From contig JBEBHH010000005.1 of assembly GCA_040080965.1 (NCBI GenBank), positions 73,658 to 137,657 of the forward strand: a stretch of 64,000 nucleotides of DNA, in the 5' to 3' direction. This document shows positions 49,551 through 57,859 of this stretch, one piece after another. The DNA is from SHZI01 sp040080965. Its GTDB lineage: Bacteria > Pseudomonadota > Gammaproteobacteria > Steroidobacterales > GCA-2729495. Under the pieces are notes generated by a model, which ran no database searches, was not told where the DNA came from, and was given only the letters and a program-made list of their open reading frames with translations. Numbering within the stretch: position 1 is the stretch's first letter; every line of letters begins with the position of its first letter. The position numbers were made by a program, and so were the translations under genes.

Positions 49551-49601
49551 GAGCGCCGACCGGCGCGACCCGGACTGGTCGCGCCTGAAGGCGCTCCTAC
49601 A
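49546..49601. repeat. paired inverted REP-like units between engB and polA
   Basis: TGTAGGAGCGCC-GACC-GGCGCGACC is followed, after five bases, by its inverse GGTCGCGCC-TGAA-GGCGCTCCTACA. The whole 56 bases form a near-perfect palindrome of two hairpins. It overlaps the engB stop codon, ends two bases before the polA stop (49603), and should act as a bidirectional terminator or mRNA-end structure. Confidence 0.9.
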
Positions 49602-49602
49602 G

Positions 49603-52416
49603 CTAGTGCGCTTCGTCCCAGTTGGCGCCGGAGCCGGCATCCACCTTGAGGGGCACCCGGAGTTCCGCCGCGCCGGACATGAGGCCGGTGACCTGCTTCT
49701 GAACCGCGGCCAGGGCGGCGGTCGGGACTTCCAGGACCAGCTCGTCGTGCACCTGCATGATGATCTCGGCGCCGGTGTCGCCCTGCCGCAGCCAGTGGTC
49801 CACGTCGATCATGGCCTTCTTGATGATGTCGGCCGCCGTGCCCTGCATGGGGGCGTTGATGGCGCTGCGCTCCGCGTACTGGCGGCGGGCCTGCTGCCGG
49901 GCCTGGATGTCCGGCAGGTACAGGCGCCGTCCGAAAACTGTTTCCACGTAGCCCTGTTCCCGGGCCTGGGCCCGGGTGCGATCCATGTAGGCCTTAACGC
50001 CCGGGTACCGCGCGAAGTAGAGGTCCACGTACTTCTGCGCCTCGTCCCGCGCAATCCCGAGCTGCCGCGCCAGGCCGAAGGCCGACATGCCGTAGATCAG
50101 GCCGAAGTTGATGGCCTTCGCCGAGCGCCGCTGGTCCGGCGTCACCGCCTCGAGCGGCAGGCCGAACACTTCCGCCGCGGTCGCCTGGTGCACATCCTTG
50201 TCGGCGGCAAAGGCCTTCAGCAGGCCCTCGTCTTCCGACAGGTGGGCCATGATCCTGAGCTCGATCTGGGAGTAGTCCGCAGCCAGCAGCGTGCAGCCCG
50301 GTTTCGGGATGAAGGCCTGGCGGATGCGCCGCCCTTCCTCCGTGCGGATCGGGATGTTCTGCAGGTTGGGGTCCGATGACGACAGCCGGCCGGTGGCCGC
50401 CACCGCCTGGTGATAGGACGTGTGGATCCGCCCGGTCCGCGCGCAGACCTGGTCGGGCAGCTTGTCCGTGTAGGTGGACTTGAGCTTGCTCAGGGACCGG
50501 TAGTCGAGAATCAGTTTCGGCAGGCGGTGCTGGTCCGCCAGCTCGGCCAGGGCGTCCTCGTTGGTGGAGGGCTGCTTCGTGGGCGTGTACTGGGTCACCG
50601 GAAGCTTTAGCTCGTTGTAGAGCACTTCCTGCAGCTGCTTGGGTGAACCGATGTTGAAGGGATGACCCGCCGCCTCGTGGGCTTCCTTCTCCAGGGTGGC
50701 CATCTTCCCGGCGAATTCGCCGGACATGGCCCGCAGCAGCCTCGTGTCCACGAGTACCCCGGTTTCCTCCATGCGGGTCAGCACGGGTACCAGGGGCTGC
50801 TCGATGGTTTCGTAGAGCGTGGTGAGCCCCGGCGTTGCCTCCAGCTTCGGCCACAGTACGTGATGCAGGCGGAGCGTGATATCCGCATCCTCGGCCGCGT
50901 ACTCGGCAGCCTTCTCCACTGACACCTGGTCGAAGGTGATCTGCTTGGCGCCCTTGCCGGCCACGTCCTCGAAGTGGATCGTGTCCAGGCCCAGGTACTT
51001 CCGCGCCACCGAGTCCATGTCGTGCCGGGTGGCGGTGCTGTCGAGGACGTAGGACTCCAGCATGGAGTCGTAGCGCATCCCCGCGAGCCGGATGTCGTGG
51101 TTCGCGAGCACGTGGGCGTCGTACTTCAGGTGGTGGCCCACCTTCCAGGCGTCCGGGTTCTCGAGCCAGGGCTTGAGGCGCGCCAGGACGCCGGCGCGGT
51201 CCAGCTGGTCCGGCGCGCCGACGTAGCGGTGGGCGACGGGCAGGTAGGCGGCCTTGCCGGCAGCGAGGCCGAAGGAGAGGCCCACCACCTCCGCATCCAT
51301 GTAGTTGAGGCTGGTGGTTTCCGTGTCGAAGGCTACGAGCTCCGCGTTCTCGATGAGGACCAGCCAGGCGTCGAACTGCTCGGTGGTGAGGATGGTTTCG
51401 TAGTGGCGCGCAACGGGATCGGGGAGGCGGACCGGGGGCGCCGCCGGGTCGTCCGCGGCGGGGGACGAGCCGGCCGCGGGCGCGGGTTCATCGGCAATGG
51501 CCGCACTGGCCACACCGGGGTCCGGGCCTTCCGGCGCTCCCGTCGTGACTTCCTCCACGACCCGCAGCAGGCTGCGGATCTCCAGCTCCTCGGCGAGTCG
51601 CTTCAGGGCGGCCACGTCCGGTGCGCCCGGCACCAGTTCCCCGGGCTTCAGCTTCAGGGGCACGTCCACGTGGATCGTGGCCAGCTGCCGCGACAGCGGG
51701 ATGTGGCCCAGGCTCTCCCGGAGCTTCTCACCCACCTTGCCCTTGATCTCGCCCGCCCGCGCGACGATGGCGTCCAGGCTGCCGTACTCGGCCAGCCACT
51801 TGGCCGCCGTCTTCGGGCCGACGCTGGGCACACCCGGAATGTTGTCCGAGGTGTCGCCGACCAGTGTGAGGTAGTCGATGATCCGTTCGGGCGGTACGCC
51901 GAACTTCGCGACCACGCCGGCGGCGTCCAGCTCCCGGTTGCTGATCCCGTCAAAGAGGCGGATGTGGCCATTCACCAGCTGGGCCATGTCCTTGTCGCTG
52001 GTGGCGATCAGGGTGTCGATCCCGGCGGCTTCTGCCCGCTTCGCCAGCGTGCCGATCACGTCGTCGGCCTCGACGCCGGATTCCCGGAGCAGCGGCAGTC
52101 CGAGGGCCCGCACCATCGCCAGCAGTGGCTCGATCTGGGACTGGAGCTCGTCCGGCATCTTCTCGCGGGTCGCCTTGTACTCCGCGTACAGCTCGTCGCG
52201 GAACGTCCGGCCCGGCGCGTCCATGACCACGGCCATCAGGTCCGGCTTCCGGGTGCGCTGGATCTGCCGCAGCATGTTGAGGAAACCGAAGATGGCACCG
52301 GTGGGCTGGCCCTTCGACGTGGTCAGCGGCGGCAGGGCGTGGAACGCCCGGTACATATAAGAGTAGCCGTCGATGAGGACCAGTCGGCGCGCCGGGGCCA
52401 GTTCTGCGCCGGGCAT
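49603..52416 (-). CDS. polA: PolA, DNA polymerase I
   Basis: A 937-residue DNA polymerase I with all three domains. The 5'-3' exonuclease spans about 1-300 (IDGYSYMYRAFHA, VMDAPGRTFRDELY). The 3'-5' exonuclease spans about 340-530, with FDTETTSLNY and AEDADITLRL. The polymerase covers the last 400 residues, with motif A DYSQIELRIMAHLS, motif B RRSAKAINFGLIYGMSAFGLA and motif C MQVHDELVLEV. It functions in Okazaki fragment maturation and repair. It is slightly longer than E. coli PolA (928). A REP pair separates it from convergent engB. Confidence 0.97.
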   Translation of the reverse strand: MPGAELAPARRLVLIDGYSYMYRAFHALPPLTTSKGQPTGAIFGFLNMLRQIQRTRKPDLMAVVMDAPGRTFRDELYAEYKATREKMPDELQSQIEPLLAMVRALGLPLLRESGVEADDVIGTLAKRAEAAGIDTLIATSDKDMAQLVNGHIRLFDGISNRELDAAGVVAKFGVPPERIIDYLTLVGDTSDNIPGVPSVGPKTAAKWLAEYGSLDAIVARAGEIKGKVGEKLRESLGHIPLSRQLATIHVDVPLKLKPGELVPGAPDVAALKRLAEELEIRSLLRVVEEVTTGAPEGPDPGVASAAIADEPAPAAGSSPAADDPAAPPVRLPDPVARHYETILTTEQFDAWLVLIENAELVAFDTETTSLNYMDAEVVGLSFGLAAGKAAYLPVAHRYVGAPDQLDRAGVLARLKPWLENPDAWKVGHHLKYDAHVLANHDIRLAGMRYDSMLESYVLDSTATRHDMDSVARKYLGLDTIHFEDVAGKGAKQITFDQVSVEKAAEYAAEDADITLRLHHVLWPKLEATPGLTTLYETIEQPLVPVLTRMEETGVLVDTRLLRAMSGEFAGKMATLEKEAHEAAGHPFNIGSPKQLQEVLYNELKLPVTQYTPTKQPSTNEDALAELADQHRLPKLILDYRSLSKLKSTYTDKLPDQVCARTGRIHTSYHQAVAATGRLSSSDPNLQNIPIRTEEGRRIRQAFIPKPGCTLLAADYSQIELRIMAHLSEDEGLLKAFAADKDVHQATAAEVFGLPLEAVTPDQRRSAKAINFGLIYGMSAFGLARQLGIARDEAQKYVDLYFARYPGVKAYMDRTRAQAREQGYVETVFGRRLYLPDIQARQQARRQYAERSAINAPMQGTAADIIKKAMIDVDHWLRQGDTGAEIIMQVHDELVLEVPTAALAAVQKQVTGLMSGAAELRVPLKVDAGSGANWDEAH

Positions 52417-52431
52417 GTCAGCCGGTTCCGG

Positions 52432-52626
52432 TCACTGGGAAACAGCCGGGTCCGGGGTCGCCGGGATCGTCTTGCGTTCGCCCTTGTCCGGGTCGCCCGC
52501 CGCTGGCTCCGCTGCCGGTTCGGTGGCCTCCACGGGCCCGGCGGGCGGCGGGGCCTCGTAGAGATCGCCCTTCATGCCGCAGGCAGAGAGGAGGAGGATG
52601 CAGGGCAAGGGCAGGAGGTGACGCAT
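52432..52626 (-). CDS. lptM: LptM-like small lipoprotein (YifL family)
   Basis: A 64-residue lipoprotein. The signal ends in the lipobox LLSAC (Cys16), followed directly by GMKGDLYEAPPP, the CGxKGxLYxP signature of LptM, which helps mature the LPS translocon LptD at the outer membrane. The rest is a Pro/Ala/Glu-rich tail. ATG at 52626 starts the lipoprotein signal; an upstream ATG would spoil it. It lies upstream of polA on the same strand. Confidence 0.85.
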   Translation of the reverse strand: MRHLLPLPCILLLSACGMKGDLYEAPPPAGPVEATEPAAEPAAGDPDKGERKTIPATPDPAVSQ

Positions 52627-52771
52627 CTTCAGGATTATACGGCGCGGCATTCCGGTAGGAGGCCGACGTTCCCATGGCCTGGCTGCGGGGGGCGGGCCTG
52701 ACGGTCCGGTTCGTGCGGGGCGGCAACTCAGGTAGACTCGCGGCGGGCGATCAGGCCCACAGGGGCATGGA

Positions 52772-53392
52772 ATGCACCTTGCTGAACAGCATGTAGACCT
52801 GCCGGGCATCCGGGACATCCCCTCCGCCGTGGCCCGGATTGCACGCCAGGCCCCCGGCTTGGCCGACTGCCCCATCGATCATGTGGCTCTCTGTGTCGAG
52901 GCCCGCAACCTTGACCGCTATGTCAACCAGGCCCGGCAACAGATGCCGGGAGCCCAGTCCAGCGAATACTTCGTCGGTGAGCCTGACAGCGGCATGCGTA
53001 TCGCCGAGGTCCAGGATCGGGACGCCGGGGTCCACATCGTGCTCGCGGCGCCGACCGGCGACCGGGGCCAGCTGGCCGAATTCCTCGCCCTGACGGGCGC
53101 CGAGGGCCTGCAGCACGTTGCCTTTGCCGTGCCCGACGTCGGCGTCGCCGTCGCCGCGCTGACTGCCCAGGGCCTGCGTTTCATCGGCGGTGCCGACGAC
53201 CCCGCGCGGGCCATCGTCGAAGTGCGGGAAGGGGACAGCTGGCTGCGCCAGGCCTTCACCGAGCCGCTGTTCGGCTGTGTGTTCCTCGAGGTGATCGAGC
53301 GCCAGGGGATCGTGGAGATGCGCCCCGAGAACATCCGCTCGCTGTACGCACTGAAGGAAGAGTGCGGGGCGAAGGCCGCGCAGCCGGCCTGA
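52772..53392 (+). CDS. half-size HPPD-like VOC-superfamily protein
   Basis: A 206-residue protein related to 4-hydroxyphenylpyruvate dioxygenase. The vicinal-oxygen-chelate fold ligands are visible: His in IDHVALCV, His in GLQHVAFAV and Glu in VFLEVIERQG. The HPPD-typical QHVAF/EVIER pair belongs to the catalytic C-terminal half of HPPD; here the full N-terminal half is missing. It could act on an aromatic 2-oxo acid, but substrate and activity are unknown. It is divergent from the lptM-polA pair and convergent with the glycosyltransferases. Confidence 0.75.
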   Translation: MHLAEQHVDLPGIRDIPSAVARIARQAPGLADCPIDHVALCVEARNLDRYVNQARQQMPGAQSSEYFVGEPDSGMRIAEVQDRDAGVHIVLAAPTGDRGQLAEFLALTGAEGLQHVAFAVPDVGVAVAALTAQGLRFIGGADDPARAIVEVREGDSWLRQAFTEPLFGCVFLEVIERQGIVEMRPENIRSLYALKEECGAKAAQPA

Positions 53393-53404
53393 CCGCCGCC
53401 TGCT

Positions 53405-54280
53405 TCACCGCCGCTCCGGGCTCCCACCCGTCACCCGGATCCGCACCAGTTCCGCCACCCGCACCGTCTGCAGCATCAGGCTGATCGCGCCGAAGGCCAC
53501 CCGGTCTGGCAGCGTGGCCGCCTCCCGGGCATCGACCAGGCGGCGCACCCGTAGCGAGTAGATCCGGAATTCGGAGCGCAGGGCGGAACGCAGGCCCCCG
53601 CCCGCGGTCCGCGCCCGGCTCCACTCCTGGCCCGCCAGCCGCCGGGATTTCAGGACCAGGCCCTGGAGCTGGCGCGCATCGTGCAGCACCGCCGCCTCCG
53701 CGCAGTAGGCCAGGGCGTAGCCGGCCTCCACCACCTTGCCGCACCAGGCCCGGTCGCCGCCGCTCCGGAAGCGTGTGTCGAAGGGCCCCACTTCGTCGAA
53801 GAGCGCACGGCGGGCCAGGCAGTTGGCGGTGGCCGCGAAGCCCATGTGGGTGACGTAATGGGCCTGGCGCATGTGGAAGAACGCGTCGTAGCGCTCGGTG
53901 AGCGACGGCCCGTCGCGCCCGGCCGTGAGCGGCAGGACGCCGCCGCCCACCACGCCGACCGCGGGGTCCCGCAGCAGTGCCGCCACGCCCCGTGACAGCC
54001 ACCCGGGCGTGCACACGCAGTCGCTGTCCGTGAAGGCAACGATCTCGCCCGTGGCCTCCCGGAGCGCGGCATTGCGCGCCACGTAGGACCCGGGTTCCGG
54101 CTCGTGGAGCAGCCGGCCGCTGACGGCGGTGGCGGGCACGAGGGGGGACTCGTTGTTGTCCACCACCAGCACCTCGACCGGCCCCGCGTAGTCCTGCAGC
54201 GTCAGGCTGTGGAGGAGGCGCTGCAGGCGCGGCAGCTCGTCGCCGTAGAAGGGCACGATGACGCTGACCGGCGGGTTCAT
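53405..54280 (-). CDS. family 2 glycosyltransferase
   Basis: A 291-residue GT-A enzyme. The nucleotide-binding N-terminus is VSVIVPFYGDELPRLQRLL, with LVVDNNES; the metal-binding aspartates are in FTDSDCVCTPGWL, and a later block is FDEVGPFDTRFRSGGDRAWC. No membrane helix pair at the C-terminus is evident beyond a hydrophobic stretch near 260-280. It should add a sugar to a polysaccharide, lipid or protein acceptor. It overlaps the GT4 gene upstream (ATGA) and both follow argH. Confidence 0.82.
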   Translation of the reverse strand: MNPPVSVIVPFYGDELPRLQRLLHSLTLQDYAGPVEVLVVDNNESPLVPATAVSGRLLHEPEPGSYVARNAALREATGEIVAFTDSDCVCTPGWLSRGVAALLRDPAVGVVGGGVLPLTAGRDGPSLTERYDAFFHMRQAHYVTHMGFAATANCLARRALFDEVGPFDTRFRSGGDRAWCGKVVEAGYALAYCAEAAVLHDARQLQGLVLKSRRLAGQEWSRARTAGGGLRSALRSEFRIYSLRVRRLVDAREAATLPDRVAFGAISLMLQTVRVAELVRIRVTGGSPERR

Positions 54281-55692
54281 GGCTGGCCAAGCACCGGCGG
54301 ACCGGCGGGCGCTGCCGAGAGCGAGAGGCGCGGATCGAAGTCGAGCGCACGGGCGCAGGCGACGCCGTTCCGGAGCACGCCGACCGGCGCGGAGCCGAGG
54401 AAGCGCTCGCGGGCCACACGGCTGAGCGTCGGGTTGCCGGGCAGGTGACGCAGCAGCCGGGCAAGCGCGCCGATACGTCCCGACAGGCGCGGGTGATGCA
54501 GGCCCCGCATGAAACGCAGCTGCTCGGCGCAGAGGCCCAGCGCTTCCTGGCGGCTGAGGCGCGTCAGGCCCGACAGGGACAGCCCATCCAGGAACCGCGC
54601 CACGCCGGCGCTCACGGCAAAGGGCTCCGCGGGCGGCGCCCGGCCATCCCGCACGAGGCCCAGGAAGGCGCTGGCCGAGAAGCGCGTCGACCCGGAGCGG
54701 TCCGAGGCTTCGGCGCCACGGTCCAGGATGGCCAGCGCGGCGGCAGTGTCGGGCGCGCCCAGCGACACCGGCTGGGTGATGGCCGCATCCCGTACCGCGC
54801 GATAGGCCACAGGCACCAGGTTCCCGGCGGGCACGAGCTCGGCCGCCGCCGCGTAGTCCGTGGCGATCACCGGCACGCCCGCGCGGCCGGCCTCGAGCAG
54901 CACCCGGCCGAAGGATTCGTTGCTCGACACGGCCGGAAAATACAGGACGTCCACCTCGCCGAGGAAGCGCCAGATGGCCTGGTAGGGCAGGTCCCCGTGA
55001 TAGATGACGGAGCCCGGCACGAGACCCAGCCGGCCCGCAAAGGCCGGGATGTCCGCCGCGCTGGCGAGCTCGGTGCCCCGCGGATAGAACGCGCCGGCCA
55101 GGTGCAGCTCCGCCGGGCGGGCCTTCTGGATCTCCCGCAGCAGCTCGAAGGCGGCGGCGACGTTCTTGTCGTCGGCGATCCGACCGAGGCAGCCAATGCG
55201 GAGCCTGCCGTCGTCGCGCCCGGGGCCGCGCCGGATCGCCGGCAGGTGCGCGGCCAGCGGGTAGAGCACGCACACACCCGCGTCGGCCAGGTGGGGAAAC
55301 AGCTGCCGGTAGAACGTGCGCGCGAAGTCCGAGGGCAGGATCAGTTCATCACCGTCCCGGAGCAGCGGCGCCGCCAGCCATTCCTGGGCAAGGTACGGCG
55401 TCCAGGCCGTGGTGCGCGCGTCCCGGATGATGCGGAAGTCCAGGCCGGACTGCTCGCGCCAGTAGTGGTAGAGGTGCGCGTAGGGGCCCGCGGTGCAGAC
55501 CAGGGTGTCGCCGGGCCGGATGACCTGCCGTAGCGCGGTCGCCGAACCTTCGGCCACCAGTGCGTGGAAATCATGCCGGGCGGGCGCGAGATCCCTCGTG
55601 GCCAGGATCAGGCGCGACACTTCCGAATAATTGATGGGCGCGCCGCCGGAGCCGACGCCGACCTGGCCGTAGTCGTGGAGGTGGACGGTCAC
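54277..55692 (-). CDS. family 4 (GT-B) glycosyltransferase
   Basis: A 471-residue GT-B enzyme. The C-terminal donor domain shows IGCLGRIADDKNVAAAFELL, LHLAGAFYPRGTEL, VIYHGDLPYQAIWRFL and the EX7E-like SNESFGRVLLEAGRAGVPVIATDY. The N-terminal acceptor domain contains GVGSGGAPINYSEVSRLIL. The start is GTG at 55692, nine bases after the argH stop. With the GT2 gene it makes a two-gene glycosyltransferase module attached to the end of the arginine operon. The acceptor is not evident. Confidence 0.82.
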   Translation of the reverse strand: MTVHLHDYGQVGVGSGGAPINYSEVSRLILATRDLAPARHDFHALVAEGSATALRQVIRPGDTLVCTAGPYAHLYHYWREQSGLDFRIIRDARTTAWTPYLAQEWLAAPLLRDGDELILPSDFARTFYRQLFPHLADAGVCVLYPLAAHLPAIRRGPGRDDGRLRIGCLGRIADDKNVAAAFELLREIQKARPAELHLAGAFYPRGTELASAADIPAFAGRLGLVPGSVIYHGDLPYQAIWRFLGEVDVLYFPAVSSNESFGRVLLEAGRAGVPVIATDYAAAAELVPAGNLVPVAYRAVRDAAITQPVSLGAPDTAAALAILDRGAEASDRSGSTRFSASAFLGLVRDGRAPPAEPFAVSAGVARFLDGLSLSGLTRLSRQEALGLCAEQLRFMRGLHHPRLSGRIGALARLLRHLPGNPTLSRVARERFLGSAPVGVLRNGVACARALDFDPRLSLSAAPAGPPVLGQP

Positions 55693-55701
55693 GGGACCGT
55701 C

Positions 55702-56898
55702 CTAACCGGGCCGGCGCCTCGACAGCTCCGCTCCCACCCGCTGGTACGCCTCCCGGAAGCTGATGCCCTCTTTCTGCACCAGCGCGTTGGCCCGCTCGGC
55801 GGCGTGGATCGAATCGTCCAGGCGAATGTTCTCGGGCAGGAACTTCAGGCCCCGGATCAGGTGGGCCATCACCTGGGCCGAATCGCCGGCCAGGTCAATG
55901 GCGCGGAACAGCGGTGACTTCATGCGCTGCAGGTCCCGCTGGTATCCCGAGCCGAGCTTGGCAGGCAGCCCGAGGATCTCGGCCAGCGCGGCCTGCAGCG
56001 TCGGCACGGCGCCCCGCACCAGTTCGAGGACGTCCGGATTGCGCTTCTGGGGCATGATCGACGAGCCCGTCGTCATCGTCTCGGGCAGCGCGATGAAGCG
56101 GAACTCCTGCGTGTAGAACAGCAGCAGGTCGGCCGCCATCCGGCCCAGGTCCTGGGTGAGCAGGGCCAGCTCGAAGACCAGCCCGGCCTCGCCCTTGCCG
56201 CGGGAAACCTGCACGGCGGTGACGGGTTCGTGAACCACCGAGAAACCCAGCGTGCGGCGCGTCGCTTCCCGGTCGATGGGGAGCCCGGGCACGCCGTAGC
56301 CCGCGGCGCTGCCCAGCGGGCTCTTGGAGAGACGGCGGCGGCTCGCAACGATGCCCTCGGCGTCGTCCCGCAGCTCGGCCGCGAAGCCGCCGGCCCACAG
56401 GGGCACGGAGCTCGGCATGGCCTGCTGCATGTGGGTGTAGCCCGGCAGCACGGTGGCGCTTTCCCGGGCCGCCAGGTCGTCGAGGGCGGCGGCCACGTCC
56501 CGCGCCGCCGCGGCGATGCCATCCGCCGCGTCCAGCAGGTAGAGGCGCAGCGCCGCCAGGACCTGGTCGTTGCGCGACCGGCCGAGGTGCACGCGCCCGC
56601 CCGCCTCGCCGATCATCCGGGTCAGCCGCTGTTCCAGCGCCGTGTGGCAGTCCTCTTCCTCGAGGCTGATCTGCCAGTCGCCGGCGGCGTGGGCGACGGC
56701 CAGGGATTCGAGGCCCGTGATGATCTGCGTCAGGTCGTCGGCAGACAGCAGCTTCTGCCCGTGCAGCATCTGGGCGTGGGCGATCGAGGCCCGCACGTCG
56801 TAGGGCACCAGCCGGGCATCCAGCAGGTGATCCTCCCCCGCCGTGTAGCGGAGGATTCGTGCATCGAGCGGTTCGCCCTTGTCCCAGAGACGTTTCAT
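55702..56898 (-). CDS. argH: ArgH, argininosuccinate lyase, short C-terminus
   Basis: ArgH splits argininosuccinate into arginine and fumarate. Recognisable motifs are HLGRSRNDQVLAALRL, the signature GSSIMPQKRNPDVLEL with the catalytic serine, and LGSGYQRDLQRMKSPLF. The product has 398 residues from MKRLWDKG, against about 430-460 in most relatives. It ends shortly after GISFREAYQRVGAEL, so roughly the last 30-60 residues of domain 3 are missing. The catalytic serine loop and residues of the first two domains are intact. It is the last arginine gene of the operon, 10 bases after argB and nine before the glycosyltransferase gene. Confidence 0.9.
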   Translation of the reverse strand: MKRLWDKGEPLDARILRYTAGEDHLLDARLVPYDVRASIAHAQMLHGQKLLSADDLTQIITGLESLAVAHAAGDWQISLEEEDCHTALEQRLTRMIGEAGGRVHLGRSRNDQVLAALRLYLLDAADGIAAAARDVAAALDDLAARESATVLPGYTHMQQAMPSSVPLWAGGFAAELRDDAEGIVASRRRLSKSPLGSAAGYGVPGLPIDREATRRTLGFSVVHEPVTAVQVSRGKGEAGLVFELALLTQDLGRMAADLLLFYTQEFRFIALPETMTTGSSIMPQKRNPDVLELVRGAVPTLQAALAEILGLPAKLGSGYQRDLQRMKSPLFRAIDLAGDSAQVMAHLIRGLKFLPENIRLDDSIHAAERANALVQKEGISFREAYQRVGAELSRRRPG

Positions 56899-56908
56899 CA
56901 CAAGCCCC

Positions 56909-57841
56909 TCAGGCGCCAGCTTCCTGCTCTTCGCGTGTCAGCGTGTCCGTGTCTTCCACGACCAGCGTACCCGTACCCTCGTTGGTGAAGATCTCCAGGA
57001 GCAGGCTGTCGGGGATCTTGTAGGAGATCAGGTGCACGCGCGGCACTCCGCCTTTGATGGCGGCCTCGATGGCCCGGGCCTTGGGCAGCATGCCCTCGGC
57101 CAGCGACCCGTTGGTGCGCAGCTCCTGCAGGTCCTCGAGATCCAGGTAGGAGACCAGGGACGACGGATCGTGCCGGTCCTCCAGGATGCCGGGGGCGCCC
57201 ATGGTGAGGATCAGCTTGGAGGCGCCGAGCGACGTGGCCAGCGCGGCGGCCACCGTGTCGGCATTGATGTTGAGCACGGTGCCGTTCTCGTCAGCGGAGA
57301 GCGGGCTGACGATGGGCACCATCCCGTTCTCGAGCTGCGCGCGGACCACGTCGGTGTCCACGCTGTCGATGTCGCCCACGAAACCGAAGTCCACGGGACC
57401 GCCCTCGTGGCCTTCCACCTGGACGGGCGGCCGCTTGTGGGCCTTGATGAGGCCCGCGTCCACGCCGCTGATGCCGACGGCCGGCAGGTGCAGGTCCCGG
57501 CACGCCGCCAGGATCCGTGTGTTGACCGTGCCGTTCAGCACCATCGTGCTGACGTCCAGGGTGGCCCGGTCGGTGACTCGGCGGCCACCGACCATCTGGG
57601 TCGGCACGCCCAGCGCGTTGGCGAGCTCCGTGGACTGGGGACCACCGCCGTGCACGAGCACGACGCGGATGCCCACCTGGTGCAGCAGCGCGACCTGCTC
57701 CAGCAGGTGCCGCGTCGCCTCGTCCGAGGTGAACACCTCGCCCCCCGCCTTGAGGACGAAGATCTTCTTCTTGTAGAGGCGAATGTAGGGGGCCGCGTGC
57801 TTCAGCGCGGAGACGACTACATCCCGTTCATGACTTTTCAT
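56909..57841 (-). CDS. argB: ArgB, acetylglutamate kinase
   Basis: A 310-residue amino-acid kinase that phosphorylates N-acetylglutamate. Motifs include VLKAGGEVF, VVLVHGGGPQSTELA, VGISGVDAGLIKA, VLNINADTVAAALA and ILTMGAPGILED. It lacks the C-terminal GNAT domain that makes the enzyme a bifunctional NAGS/kinase in Xanthomonas and related groups, so acetylglutamate synthesis must be done by another protein. It is 10 bases before argH and 18 after argF'. Confidence 0.94.
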   Translation of the reverse strand: MKSHERDVVVSALKHAAPYIRLYKKKIFVLKAGGEVFTSDEATRHLLEQVALLHQVGIRVVLVHGGGPQSTELANALGVPTQMVGGRRVTDRATLDVSTMVLNGTVNTRILAACRDLHLPAVGISGVDAGLIKAHKRPPVQVEGHEGGPVDFGFVGDIDSVDTDVVRAQLENGMVPIVSPLSADENGTVLNINADTVAAALATSLGASKLILTMGAPGILEDRHDPSSLVSYLDLEDLQELRTNGSLAEGMLPKARAIEAAIKGGVPRVHLISYKIPDSLLLEIFTNEGTGTLVVEDTDTLTREEQEAGA

Positions 57842-57859
57842 AAGCTGCTTCCTGCTCTG

